Positions 52,222 to 63,910 of a stretch of 64,000 bases of DNA are shown here, piece after piece. The DNA is from Romanomermis culicivorax (taxonomy: Eukaryota; Nematoda; Enoplea; Mermithida; Mermithidae), in the NCBI GenBank assembly GCA_963922205.1, contig CAWUHX010000003.1, positions 3,141,335-3,205,334 of the forward strand. The letters are read 5' to 3'. Position numbers and translations under genes: made by a program. The notes under the pieces were generated by a model. It was not told the origin of the DNA and ran no database searches. It was given only the letters and a program-made list of their open reading frames with translations. Position 1 is the stretch's first letter; each line of letters starts with the position of its first letter.

Positions 52222-52487
52222 TGTATGCCTGTAAGAACTCCGACCAGTGGGAGGTGAGGGGGGGGGTAAACTGGAAATTTTGGAGTGAGGATCCCAAAAT
52301 TCACAAAATTTTGGAGAAGTCCCCAAAAATTTCAAAAAAGTCGAAAATTGCGAAAATTTTCGCAAAAGGTTGAAAAAAGAATTTTTTTCAAATTTTTTCG
52401 ACTTGGGGGTCACAGCATTTGGGTACTAGGTTCGACCAAGTTGGGGAGGTTCCCCCAATCCCCTCCCCAATCACAAATATGCATCGT
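52222..52487. mobile_element. Poly-G MITE copy
   Basis: It has CCTGTAAGAACTCCGACCAG at the left, GGGGGGGGG and CCCCCAATCCCCTCCCC inside, and ATCACAAATATGCAT at the right. Same family as 40725-40923, more diverged. Confidence 0.6.
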
Positions 52488-52773
52488 GCATGTAAACGCG
52501 AAGTGTAAGATAGTGTAAACTACTGATGTTTATGTGAAGATGACTATCTACCCCAAAGTAAAGGAAACTTTAGTGTATTTGTCGTGCCGTTGATCTTGAA
52601 ATTGACAAACGATTTACAACAATCCCTACTCACGCTATCACATGTTGCCTGTCATTTATCACGTGTTGCCTGTCACTTTTGGCACTTACAATGCCAAAAA
52701 GATCTTTTATTATGGGTGGCTGTTGGACGGAGGCGGGTAAATTTGCGCGTGTTCGTTCCCTAAACGTTGAAAA

Positions 52774-52934
52774 CAGGGTTGGCAAAAACCAAACTTTTGA
52801 AATTTCGACTTTTTGGTTTTCTGGTTTTTTATGGCTTTTCCGGTTTAATTCTTTAGAATGTTTGGTAACATGAAAATATATATGTAAAGAAATGCTGGAA
52901 ACTGCCTCTATCATCTTAGACTATAGTGATGGGT
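52774..52934 (+). mobile_element. Short AGGGTTGGC-family derivative
   Basis: It starts CAGGGTTGGCAAAAACC, contains TAAAGAAATGCTGGAA and ATCATCTTAGACTATAG (matching the right part of 49648-50966 in reverse), and ends GATGGGT. Flanks are GTTGAAAA and CTTGAAAA (6 of 8 identical), a possible 8-bp duplication. Confidence 0.5.
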
Positions 52935-53773
52935 CTTGAAAAAATGATTGGAAATGGAACCAAAAAAACAGCTAATATCTCAGGGAAAACTATGTTTTGA
53001 TGCATGAAACTTTGCACGCCTTTTATAGTACCTTAAACAATCTTATGCACAAAATCTCATGTTATAGGGACGTTTTGGCACGATTTGATCGCATTTTGGA
53101 AAATGACAGAGAAATTGTTTTTTTAGCCATTTTTGGCCGATTTTCTAGGGTGTTGCCACTGCCCAACCAGAGTAGAGTAAAATACATCTTTTTCGTAGGA
53201 TGCTAGGCTATAGAGCCGACTATGTAGTCAGCAATTTTCGCGTCATAAATGTCTTACTGTAGCTTACTCGAGCATGCAAAAGTGGGATCTAAAAAACCAA
53301 TTGGGTCCTTAAAAAACCAGTCCCATTTCCACTCATAATCCATGATTTGATAGCATTGACCTTTCTACAGCATATCCTGCAGTTGTTTTTTTTTCAAATA
53401 AAAGACTGTGAGCGAAAAATCCGTAATTAAAAAATTAGTAGATATAAGTTGGAATCTTAATTACTCTTGTCCACAATTAAATGTTAATTGAGTAGTATTA
53501 GACCGAGCCACGGTTGAAGCAAATTCAGATGATGATAATTATAATCAAAAGCTTAACATCTTGACCTTCTGAGACGCTCCTACCTACTACAATCAACTGC
53601 AATTATTTATAAAAGAAATCGATAAAGTTGTCCACAGAGAGCTCAATAGTGTTATTGTAAGCGTCAAGTGGTCCTAACAATTGGAAATTCGTTCAATTCT
53701 CACCCCGATGGTCGATTCTTTGTAATTGCAGTTTTTAGGCGTCTATAATTGTCTTATTTCAACATTAAATTCA

Positions 53774-56700
53774 ATGGTTTCAACGCAGACTTTAATCGCC
53801 GGTGCGGGTATAGCGGGAGCCGCTGCTTTCGTCGGTTACTGTATATATTTCGATAAAAAACGACGATCCGATCCGAACTACAAAAAAAAAGTTCTTGAAC
53901 GTGAGTATAGTGCCTACAGCTATATTAGATGACAGTCCAACGTCAAAGCTGAATATCCTAACCTCTGTACGTAAAATTATCTGACTTACAAATGTGGCAA
54001 CAAAGCACAGTTGTAGTCTTTTTCAAATATATTTAATTCGTAATCCATCCTTTGTGATTGTTGGGAAAAAATCGAGAAAAATATTTGAAATTTTCTCATC
54101 CGATTTTATTGACGATCAGTTTTCAATTTTACGATATTATAGGCCGCACCCAATCAAAAGAAAAACGCCAGTCCGAAAAAAGTGCCAAAGGGGGACCCGA
54201 GGTAATGTTGAAGATTAACGATTTCGAGCGATTATTTTTCTTATGTGCCTGTAAATTAACAGAACGCCATCAGCCGAAATGAAATTTCGAAGTTCAGTTC
54301 AGGTTTGTGGTTGCATAATTCCCGCGATCCACAGCTTACACTTAAAAATCTATCTATATAAGAATTGTTTTCATAACTGGAAATCTTATTTTGTTCAGAT
54401 TCCAGTGTTCATGAATCCACAAGAAGCTCAAGCGTTTTTCTTACAAGAAGTTCAACTTGGCGAGGAGTTGCTTTCAGAAGGTCAGTATCCTTTAGCACGT
54501 TATAATTATGGATGTTCTGGTGCAGTCGAATATGTTTTCATCTCAATCAATGAATTTGTGTGTGCCAAAAAATTATCTAAGGTTTTACTCAAACGTATGA
54601 AGCAAAAACTGCTGTTCGCCAAAATTTATGTAAAAAGGAAGAAATTCGTAGGGAAAATTTCAGCATATTTTCACAGGTTCTGGGACAATTCGTCCCCAGT
54701 AATTCGTACCCCACAGTGCGTCCCCATTGCAGTTCGCCCCCGGAAAATTCGTCCCCAACACAATTCGGCCCTGGTACTAATATGTTACATATAGGTTTTA
54801 GATTTAAAAGCAACTCCATGCTATGTTATGTAATATATTTTCAGACTTTTCCCCCATTAGGTAGCCATATTTTATGTGAATCATAATGCAGATGAGAAGA
54901 TGATTTTTCAGTTCGGCCTGTCTCCTCTCTTTCCTTTTTATCCTTTTTTACATTCTCTTTTTTCTGTTCTTTTCTTGTTTCATACATATTTTCCTTTTCC
55001 AGCTTCATTTCCTGTAACTTTTTATCGGGATCTATGAACAGCAATTGAGAGTATGGCAAAGCATCACAATTATTCTACGCGTTACTCTATCGTGTTCTTT
55101 ACTATCTTTTTAGTGACGACTTTTCATTGTAAAGGAAAAAACGAAAATGAGTAAAAAATAATCAAAAACAATATGGAATAAGACACTAAACATGAAAGAA
55201 GAAAAAGAAAAAAGAGAAAAAAAAGAAAAAAGAAAAAGAAAAAAGGAACAAAACACAGAAAAAACAAATGCAGATCGAGGAACATAAATGATTTTCAATT
55301 CTTCTTATGATATCTGATAAGGAACAAAACACAATTAAAATTATGTGTATAAGTATTCACGCCATCAGACTAAAATTTGGCATGGTTACTGAGGATTGGG
55401 ACACCATCGTTATCAACTTGAAAAAATATGAATTAGTGAATTGCCAGTATTGAGATTTTTCACATTTTTGGTCGAAGTTGATCATTTTCAGCCAGTTGAA
55501 CTTTAGCTACAGCCTTCGTTTTGAACTCGAAGCCACACGTTTTGTTTCAAGTGAAAAAAAACCGGCCACTTCAATTCCAGGGAACTACTGCTCAAACGCC
55601 TGTATTGCTGACTGTACGAAAAATAAAGGCGTATACTGATTTGGTAGGTACCAACTGCACGAGTAAAAACAATTTTATATTCTAAGAAAATTAAAAAAAA
55701 ATAGTTTGTGGACCTTTATTTGGAACGTTGCTGCGGATCTTTTTCTTCTTGTACATAATACTTGCACTCTGCACGCAGAATTCATGAATAAACATGCTAT
55801 TTCGGCGGGAAAAAATCTCTAATAGGTTTTGTGTATGGATGTGTAGAAATGCGTATTACATAACTGCCGGCGGAATATTTTTAGCAATGAAGTGCAAAAC
55901 TCGACAAAATAAATATTTTTCGACAGCTTACCACCTGCAATGATCAATTCAGATGAAAAACATTAGCGGAAAGCAATTTAAAGCAGAATTCTGCAAGTCT
56001 TTCAGTAGTGAAAGATATGCAAATTCTGGTGCTTATGCATTTAAGCGCCCCCTGAATTTTTTCCAAGTTTTTTAACGTGTAAGGTATATGCAGCATGTAT
56101 GTGTAGGCAACGACGCCACCTACTTTTTCAACGTTTAAGGAACACGCGCAAATTAACCCCCTCTCCGTCCATCAGCCACTTACCCTACAAAATTTTTGCG
56201 GCACTGTAAATATCAAAGTGTAAACTTGGATGTGTAAACCGGTAAATACGGAAAAAAGCACCCATCCTTGTACACTCCGTGCACAGCTAACGGAATGAAT
56301 TTCATTACGAAGATGCCCCTGACGGGACGGGCCCCACGCGCGCGCCCGCCTACGTGACTCCGCTTCGCTCTGCCCTAAAGGTCCTGTCATACTTCGCCGC
56401 GCGGCGCCGGTTGTCCTATTCATACTAACAAGCGTCGCCGCTTTTTTACTTTTGGATTTTACTCTTGTCAAAAAATGCATATTGTTCGTCTCGACTAATA
56501 CGAAGTACAAAAAATGCGAAAAAGATGAAGAAAATCGAAAAATAAAAAGTGCAAAAGGAAAATAAAAATCAATCATTCCTGCACGGTGCAGATAGAAGCT
56601 TGCAAGAAAGCCTAGTCTAAAGATTTTGGGCTCTTGCTTCAATTTGCTTCTCATTCCAACGATTAATAGCTCTTGAACTGCTGAGAAATATCAATTTATA

Positions 56701-59470
56701 TAACTTGATTTTGAAAAATTGAATATATATATATACACGATTATTCATTCACATATGTGCTATATACAGGAACCAGATTTGATCTGGGTCCGGTCGGACC
56801 TGCTGTTCAGGACCCAGATTCAAAGTGGATCCATCTCCTTTCCCTAGTATTTGGGAAATTGGGACGTTCAGGGAATGGATACTAATGCATTTTTCGGGGA
56901 AATAGGAAATTTATTCATTATTCGGGGAATCGGGACCTACGAGGAATATGGACTTTCGGACAATTGACATATTTGCGGAAAAGGGACGTTGGGGGAATAA
57001 AGACAATCGAAATGTGCGAGTACACTTGCTGTAGGAACATGTTTACACCTCGCTGCGCGGTACCGCTCGGTGAAGTATGACAGGGCCTTAAGCCTAAGTC
57101 TACGAATTGTAACTGTAGTTTGTTTTTCTTGAAATGCTTCTAAATAATGAAAGTTGAAAGCGCGTAAGTGTTTCAGATTTTTACGATTTGCTGATAAAAA
57201 ATATATCATACAGGACTGTAAATTTATGAGCATACTGACCTAACGTTCAACATTTTTTCTAGCAAAAATTCTACAGTAAGAGTTCCATTTGAACGATTTT
57301 GATGACAGTGCTGATTTGTGTCACTTTTCTATTGGGAAGCATTTTATGAAAAATAGACTATAGGTAAATGACAGGCAATTCATTGTAGTTCCCGTTACTT
57401 TGGTGCAAATAGTCTACACTAACATCAGTTTACACTACTTTATTCTTAGGCTCAGGCTTGTTCTTGTTCATTTATGTTAATTTTATTGGAAAATAACGCA
57501 ATACTTCTTGTATTGAAATCGGTCAATCTTCAGCAGCTCCCCACGCATTCAGAAATCGTTTCCGCTAATTCAGCATAGACGAAAAATGATCGGCATAATT
57601 TTCTGAACAAGATGAAAGGCTGAATTTTTGTTTCGGCATTTTGTGATTGAACAATAATTTAGCCCATAAATGCTAACAACCTAGTAGAATTATTTTTAAA
57701 CCTGAATTTTTTTTTATTAAAAAACAGGAGCCAATTACCGGGGACGCATCGTGTTAGGGGCGAATAGTCTCTTTGCGAAATGCAGTGGGGGCATATTGCG
57801 GGGGGAGAATTGTCCGTATCCCATTTTCACAATGGGAGAGAAATTATGTTGTTCATTCATTATTCGCAACTTTATTTAGTTCAATTAGTTTAAGGGAAAC
57901 AAAATTTGTATTCTTGGAAAATCGTGTTTATCGCTCATTCATTTTAGTTAGAATTTGATTTTTTGATCCAGGCGACATGGAAAGTGCCGTCGACCATTTC
58001 GCTAACGCCATTACACTTTGCGGCGCTCCGACGCAGCTTTTGGATATCTTGCGACAAACTTTACCGCCGCAAGCATACACGTTGTTGACGCATCGTTTAG
58101 CCGGCGTCAGGCAAGGAGCTACGGGCATACCGCCAATGATGGTAAGCTTCCGTGAAATTAACATTAAAGCTTAAAATATAAAAGTTTTACTCGATGATAC
58201 TTTTAAATGTAGGGATACCATGATATGGTAGTTTTGGGTTTAGAGTTGTCTACCCTTCTGAATAGGGTTTTTCCCGCACGCATTCATCTGCAGCATGCGG
58301 AAATGATCCAAATTTTTTTCTGCACACGAAAATTTTTCCCGTCATTTTCATCATTTGAAAAATGTGTGGAATGAGCGAAAATAATAGATTAACAAGAACA
58401 TCAAACAGCAACAATATTTTAGAATGGCTGACCAGAATAAATAGTTGCTGCTGGGACCGATTTAGTTTATAGATTTTGGTATTATAGAACGCTGGAGAGC
58501 GAGACTTTTCAACTCTTATCCCTAAAGTAGATGCTTCATATTTTCAGTCAAAAATGCCGTCTTTATCGTTTCCCAATGGAACAATTTATGCTCATAGGGT
58601 CAGAAAGAATCTATGAGATCTATAAAAAATCACTGTTTCCAACAAAATCCAAACCGAATATTCGAAATTGCCGATTGATAAATGAGATGAAGAAATTTTC
58701 ATCATGACCATGAATTTTCAACGTAACACCGGGAAATTTTTGAACACAGAAGCGTATGAAGTGTTGGCAAATGCATTTTGGAGGTAATTTGTAGTACTTT
58801 CAGTGTAGGTTTCAGTCGATAAATGATGACATTAAACAAACGTATGAAAAAACTTGGGAAAATAACAAATTCATATTCATAGCGAAAATTATAATTCCCA
58901 CTCTATTTTTGAAGAAAGTGAAGTATCGAATTCTACGTGCTTCAATATAAAATCAAACGTATCAGATTCATGGAAGCAATTAAGCACAATTGAGTAATGA
59001 AACTAGACTTTTTTTGACTGCGTTTCAGCTTAATTGTAGTGAACATTAAAAATTCTGTCATTGCCCGCGCAAAGCGCCAGAAAAATTTGGGATTTTGACT
59101 TGAATTGCACTAAAATGCACCTTTTCGTCAATGCCAGCAGTAGAAAGGCCTAAAAAATTTCAACTCTCTTAGGAAAATGTCCAAAAGTTTTTCGGCGCGG
59201 CCAAAAAAAGTCCGCAAGTATGGAAAAAAACTACTTCTGTACTATAATAACATGAAATTTTTTCTTACCGAGAATAGTTATGATGGAAAAATTGATCAAC
59301 ATGCAAATTATATTTTTTTTTCTAACGAGAAATAGAGCGTTGCTGTGTCTAAATTTCTTGGTTAGGTACTCTCACTTTTCGCTCTTAGGATTTTAATTAA
59401 TTTCCATTTCTAGGGTCAATCAATGGGAGGTGGTGCCAGTATTAGTTTGGTCGAAGATGATCTAGAATGA
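53774..59470 (+). CDS. TOMM20: Mitochondrial import receptor subunit TOM20
   Basis: Outer-membrane receptor of the TOM complex that binds amphipathic presequences of proteins entering mitochondria. Five exons: 53774-53900, 54143-54201, 54399-54480, 57972-58141 and 59414-59470, totalling 495 nt and 164 aa, with GT..AG introns in phases 1, 0, 1, 0. Residues 6-26 are the N-terminal anchor (LIAGAGIAGAAAFVGYCIYF) followed by the invariant FDKKRRSDPNYK. Then come a charged linker, FFLQEVQLGEELLSEG, the TPR-like core (AVDHFANAITLCGAPTQLLD, then ILRQTLPPQAY) and the acidic end SLVEDDLE. These are the family's signatures in order, and length is near the animal norm. The start is the ATG directly before the anchor; an upstream in-frame ATG at 53726 would add 16 residues and is less likely. 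Introns are swollen by repeats (intron 3 is 3.5 kb). Confidence 0.94.
56380..56450. repeat. GC-palindrome MITE fragment
   Basis: GGTCCTGTCATACTTCGCCG, then CGCGGCGCCGGTTGTCCTAT: the left end of the 5596/6064 MITE family, truncated. Confidence 0.65.
57040..57095. repeat. GC-palindrome MITE fragment
   Basis: GCGCGGTACCGCTCGG, then TGAAGTATGACAGGGCCTTAA: the right end of the same MITE family, next to TTAA. Confidence 0.65.
57100..57360 (-). repeat. Unbroken copy of the LTR-element target repeat
   Basis: The reverse complement reads through ACAGTCCTGTATGATATATT into TTTATCAGCAAATCG without interruption. In the copy at 15.3/32.2 kb the 16.7-kb LTR element sits exactly at this junction. Confidence 0.85.
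59065..59210. repeat. GC-hairpin repeat remnant in TOM20 intron 4
   Basis: GCCCGCGCAAAGCGCCAG is followed by AAAATTTGGGATTTTGACTT and TTTTCGTCAA; inverse orientation of the family at 33.2 and 59.8 kb. The rest of intron 4 shows no recognisable element. Confidence 0.45.
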
Positions 59471-59745
59471 TGAAACTTGAATCTACTGAGCAGTTTATAA
59501 AAATTTGAATATCCTGTTGTTCGGTTTCTTTAAACGCTCAATTAATTGTTGCTTTTTGTTTGTAAAGACAGTAAACTCTATTGGATAACCTCGTTGAATT
59601 GTCGATTACTTCTGTTGACGATTACTATTGTCGACTTACAAGTGTTACAGGTTAGCTACTGAAGTTTTGGTTCGTCCCGACCGGGAGTTACTGTAGTACT
59701 GCAAGTCGCCTTGGCCGCACTGTTATATTGTCGTGCTTTTTAGGG

Positions 59746-60070
59746 GAAAAAGGTTCGGAAAAGGAAAAAAAATTTGGGCTCTTTCGCCATTTTGCGGACG
59801 AAAATTTTGTGGATCGAAACAGAAAAGATGCATTTTGGTGCATTTTAGAATGCTCAAATCTCAACATTTTCCGCCGCTTCGCGCCGGTTATATAACTTAA
59901 TCATTATAATTATGAATTAATCTAAGTAGCTCAGGCGCGACTTTAGCGTGTCTACCTTCACTTATTATTTAATCTATAATAGTTTTTATCATCTTAAACG
60001 TATTATCTCATGTTTTAATTCGTAATCTTAAATATTTTATCTTGTAATTTACTAATTTAATGGAGATGAG
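59746..60070 (+). repeat. GC-hairpin repeat followed by the GCGCGNCTTTAGC repeat
   Basis: 59746-59890 has GGAAAAAAAATTTGGG, AAAAGATGCATTTTGGTGCA and CCGCCGCTTCGCGCCGG. 59930-60070 has GCGCGACTTTAGCGTG, CTACCTTCACTTATTATTTA and CTTAAACGTATTATC. The same order occurs at 33060-33340, so the two parts form one larger repeat. Confidence 0.65.
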
Positions 60071-60254
60071 GGTTTTTTTTGCACAGGCCAGGTTGCAATG
60101 TGCAACTTGGGGAAAAATTTTGGTTGCACAGATAAATTTTTGGTTGCTCACTCCAAAATCGATATATTTGCTTAAATTTATCGGAAAAATCATCGCAAAT
60201 TAGTTTTCTGGTATTTCATTCGATCCGCGCATACCTGTAAAAGGTCCGACCAGT

Positions 60255-60462
60255 TGGGCATACCTGTACTTACTTGGGTGGGGTGGGGGGGACCCTCCCA
60301 ACTTGGCCAACCATGTACTCAACATCATCTAACCCCCCCCTCAACCCCCCCAGTTTGGAAAATATTTAAAAAAATTGCAAAAAAGTGTATATGTTTTTTG
60401 GCTTTCTTTGGGAAAAATTCAACCCCCTCCCCAAAATTTCGAATTTACCCCCCCCCCCCACC
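60255..60462 (+). mobile_element. Poly-G MITE, left part, split by a hAT-like element
   Basis: It starts CATACCTGTACTTACTTGGG and carries GGTGGGGGGGACC and CCCCCCCTCAACCCCCCC. It is continued at 61779 (CCCCCAACTGGTCGGACCTC) after the insertion. A further CATACCTGTA lies at 60231. Confidence 0.65.
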
Positions 60463-61778
60463 CAGGGTTGGTAAAAACCCAGTTTTTGAAATCTTCATTT
60501 TTGGGTTTTTGGGTTTTTTGGTGGGTTTTTTTTTCTGGGTTTTTCTGGGTTTTTGGTGGGTTTTTCTGGGTTTTCGGTGGGTTTTTCTAGGGTTTTTGTT
60601 CCAGTTTTGTACTAATGAATGATCATTTTACTTAAAATATATATGAGAATGTTATTTTTAATGTATAAAGTGTATTAAATTGCTGAACAGTGTTCAAGAC
60701 TGACTATACATTTGGTTGTAACATATTTACACGAGTCACGACTGCACATTGCACAACGATTTTATCGATTTGGCTCATTAAAACAGCGAACCAGAAACAA
60801 AAAAAGAAAGAAAAAATTGAAAACATAAAAAAATTCAATACAGAAAACAACAAAAAACAAAAAAAGAAAAGAAAAACAAAAAACAAACAGAAAAAAATCA
60901 AAAAAAAAGAAAAAACAACGAACCAGAAACAAAAAAAAGAAAGAAAAAAAACATAAAAATCAATACCATACAGAAAACAAAAAAAACCCAAGGGAAAAAA
61001 CGAAAAACAAACAGGAAAAAACAAAAAAAAGAAAAACTAACGAACCACAAACAAAAAATTAACAGAAAAAATTAAAAAAAAACAAAAAACAACGAACCAG
61101 AAACAAAAAAAAAAGAAAAAAATGAAAACATAAAAAAATACAATACAGAAAACAACAAAAAACAAAAAAAGATAAACAAAAAACAAACAGGAAAAAACGA
61201 AAAAATGAAACAAAAAAAGAAAAAAATTTAAAATTTTTGAAAACATTTAAAAATTTATAAATTTAAGTGATAAATACCGAAAATAATGCAAAATATTGAT
61301 TTTTTAAAATTAACTTTGAAACTTTGAAGAATAAACAAATTTTCTTATCAAAAAAATTGATGACGTCATTTTTTACCTTATCAAAATTATAGGAATCGTG
61401 TATTTTCAATCCACGATTAAAATAGGCCGATTCATCGGGCAAAGATTTGACTTCCGAAGCGCAGGAACCGTGTTTTTCCCATTCGTGTTTCCTATGAAAA
61501 ATTTTTTTAATTTTGAAAAAATAAAAAAAAAATTAAAAAAAATTTTTTTAATGAAAAAAATAAAACGAAAACAAAAAATTTTAGGAAACATAAAAAAAAT
61601 TTAAAATATAAAAAAAGTTTAAAATTTAAAAAAAACTAAAAACTAAATTCTTTTTCTGAAAACAATACTATCTGAAAATTTAAAAGAATTAAGAAAAACC
61701 CAAAAACCCAAATTTTGTCAAGAAAATGCACCCAGAAAAACCCAGAAAAACCCAAAAACGCAGGTCTTGCCAACCCTG
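60463..61778 (+). mobile_element. AGGGTTGGC-family hAT-like element nested in a poly-G MITE
   Basis: The left end CAGGGTTGGTAAAAACCC and the inverse of the right end, CAGGGTTGGCAAGACC, match. The flanks CCCCCACC (60455-60462) and CCCCCAAC (61779-61786) differ by one base, an 8-bp duplication. The interior is dominated by an A-rich tandem repeat (60787-61250). No transposase. Confidence 0.75.
60787..61250 (+). repeat. A-rich tandem repeat, (CGAACCAGAAACAAAAA..)n
   Basis: CGAACCAGAAACAAAAAAA or CGAACCACAAAC starts occur near 60787, 60917, 61038 and 61095, each followed by ACATAAAAA, ACAGAAAACAA and AAAACAAACAG blocks. The Lys/Asn-rich and Phe-rich ORFs across it on both strands are composition artefacts. 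Confidence 0.8.
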
Positions 61779-61794
61779 CCCCCAACTGGTCGGA

Positions 61795-61976
61795 CCTCTT
61801 ACAGGTTTGCAGTTGGGGAGGGGTAAATCTGAAATTTTTGGGGGAGGGTGTGGGAAAAAGTCGAAATTTTTTCCAAAAAAGGCCAAAAACATACACTTTT
61901 TGCCAATTTTTTCAAACTGGGGGGGGGGGGGTGTTGGGTAAATCATTGGCCAAACCCTCCCCCCAATTAGAGGTAT
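61795..61976. mobile_element. Poly-G MITE copy
   Basis: It has ACAGGTTTGCAGTTGGGGAG at the left, GGGGGGGGGGGGTG inside and CCCCCCAATTAGAGGTATG at the right, with AAACATACACTTTTTGCC as in 40725-40923. Confidence 0.65.
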
Positions 61977-63807
61977 GGATCCGCGTCAGTTTTAGACATT
62001 TAAAACGCAATTTTCAGAGTTTTGAATAGAAAATGAAAAGATTAATATGACTAGACTAGAGTAATGTGTTCGGCGCGTAGCGCCAAAAATTTTTTCGGGC
62101 TTTCAATATTCAAGAACGCTGGAAAATGAATCTTTTCACCTTTTATTTCTCAGACAGAAGGTTTGATTTATCAGTAAATTTAATGAATTTTCAGTCGGAC
62201 AAACTAAAATTCAAAAACTAGGCAAGCCACTAAGAATTTGGATCTTTCAATCGGCAAAAATTTCTAAACTCAAATCGTTTTAATCACATAAAAATCAAAA
62301 TTTTTATTGAGATCGCCAAAAATTTTTGGGTAAATGACCGAGAAAAATGTTAGTTTTTATCAAATTCGTCAACAAACAATACAGAATCAAACATTTATCC
62401 ATAATATGATGATAATTAGAACCTATAAGCATTAACTAGAATGACCTTTTCTAACCACGCACTTGACTATTATCAAAAATTATAAATAAATTGGCAACTC
62501 GGCGCGAAGCGCCGGAAAATTTCCACTTTTTGCCGTTTCAGAACGCATGAAAATGTATCTCCGAACAGAAAACCCTAATACATAATCGAAAGAGCAGTCA
62601 GGCCTCAAGTTGCACTGTGCAACTTGGCAGAAAAAATTTGGTTGCACAGCAGCGTTTTTTTTGTTCACGGACACTTGTGCCAATTGGCACAAACGGCCAA
62701 AAAAATTTGTGCCAGTGGCACAAAAAATTTTTTTCTACTAGAAACATACTGAAAAGCTGCCGAAAAGTTTTATCCCAAAAGTTTGATGAAAGGTTAACGT
62801 TCAAAACGCATTAATTTTTTTGGAAAAATCGTGCTCCTCAACCTATTTTTCAGCTAAACCATTTCAGTCAGATGAGAAAAAACTGTGCAAGAAAATATTT
62901 CACGACAACTCTAAAAGGAATGGAATGCTGACAAAATTTAAATAACTCTAGAATTGTTCAGGAAGTTCAAATTAATTTACTAAGATTTACGACGAATATG
63001 AATTATCGATATACATTTAGCAAATCTGTGAAGACTAGGGAAAACGAAGTTAAAAATTGTGTACATTTTCGGCCGAAATATTGCACCCTTACCAACGATA
63101 TCGATTTTTCTATTTGAATCAATCAAACACAAAAAATAAGAATTTCAGTTTTGAACCCGAATTTGACTGAATTAACAGAGAATATTCAGAATTTCTTCTC
63201 ATTCATCAGTCATTGACAGCCTATAAAATGTGCTGCGACGATACTAATACACTGTTCGGAGAGAAATCGTTCGCGTTCGGGCGGGTCAAATATAGGAATA
63301 CGAAATACTATGTTGATTGACTCGGCGCGAAGCGCTGAAAAATTTTTGTATTTTGAGCCTCTAAAACGCCTAAAAATCTAGGAAATTTAATGTTTGACCA
63401 GCCAAAAATTTTGTGCCAATTGGCACAAACGCTCAAAATTTTTTGTGCCATTCCAAATTTTTTTGTGCCAAAAACCAAAAAAACCTTGATGGAGATCCAC
63501 ATTTTTTTATTCACACATTTTTTGATTTCCATTCACATATTTTTCGATAAAAATCAATACGTCAAATCTCTAAACTTTTCGAGGCGATTATTCCTTTCTT
63601 AACGTAAAACCAATTCAAAAGGTTTATGGAAGTATTTTTCGGAAATTTCTACTCTTTTTACTCATATCTTTTCTGCCAAGTTCATGAAAGTTTATGAATA
63701 AATTACTGGTTTCAAAATTTTTCGAATAATAAAATTCTAGAAATTACGACATTTGAACAGAAAATTCGAATTTAATTCTTGAAATAAATGTTCGGAAAAT
63801 TGCTTTT
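61977..63807. repeat. AT-rich dispersed repeats with GC hairpins and palindromes
   Basis: No gene. GC hairpins are GGCGCGTAGCGCC (about 62071), CGGCGCGAAGCGCCGG (about 62499) and CGGCGCGAAGCGCTG (about 63322). The exact 18-bp palindrome TTGTGCCAATTGGCACAA lies at 62675-62692 and at 63411-63428. GTTGCACTGTGCAAC is near 62608. 63480-63800 is a copy of the GATCCNCATTTTTT repeat family at 36760. Confidence 0.6.
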
Positions 63808-63910
63808 ATCAGTTTCTCATGCCATTCAATTTTTCTCGGTTTCTCATGCCATTTTTCTCAGTTTCTCATGCCATTCAATTTTTCTCGGTTTCTCATGCCA
63901 TTCAATTTCA
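63808..63910 (+). repeat. Tandem repeat, (TTTCTCATGCCATTCAATTT)n
   Basis: GTTTCTCATGCCATTCAATTT and TTCTCGG repeat four times with ~31-bp period; one unit is shortened by about 5 bp. Confidence 0.85.

Larger units (their letters stand above)
50975..53725. other. Intergenic mosaic of MITE pieces upstream of TOM20
   Basis: Contains a GCGCGAAGCGCC hairpin (51184), the TTAGGC-like array, CTGCTGGGGGTCAG repeats (51830 and 52140-52190), a poly-G MITE (52222-52487) and a short hAT-like element (52774-52934). No gene is supported. The TOM20 promoter should lie in the last few hundred bases, but no motif was convincing. Confidence 0.45.
54684..57825. mobile_element. Element with inverted minisatellite arms in TOM20 intron 3
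   Basis: The left arm (about 54684-54776) has six ~16-bp units of AATTCGTCCCCA. The right arm (about 57728-57822) has the reverse (GGGGACGCATCG, GGGGCGAATAG, GGGGGGAGAATTGTCC). The 2.9 kb between holds an A/G-rich stretch (55190-55270), GC-palindrome MITE pieces (56380-56450, 57040-57090) and the dispersed repeat at 57100-57360. The arm structure resembles foldback elements; insertion as one unit is inference. Confidence 0.45.

Noticed and set aside
54279..54794. 171-aa ORF overlapping TOM20 exon 3
   Set aside because: It is intron read-through around the exon at 54399-54480; only the exon part (MNPQEAQAFFLQEVQLGEEL) is conserved.
54841..55059. 72-aa Lys/Glu-rich minus-strand ORF in TOM20 intron 3
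   Set aside because: Low-complexity A/G-rich DNA; no splice context or conserved motif.
60690..61246. Lys/Asn-rich plus-strand and Phe-rich minus-strand ORFs
   Set aside because: These are products of the A-rich tandem repeat, without codon structure.
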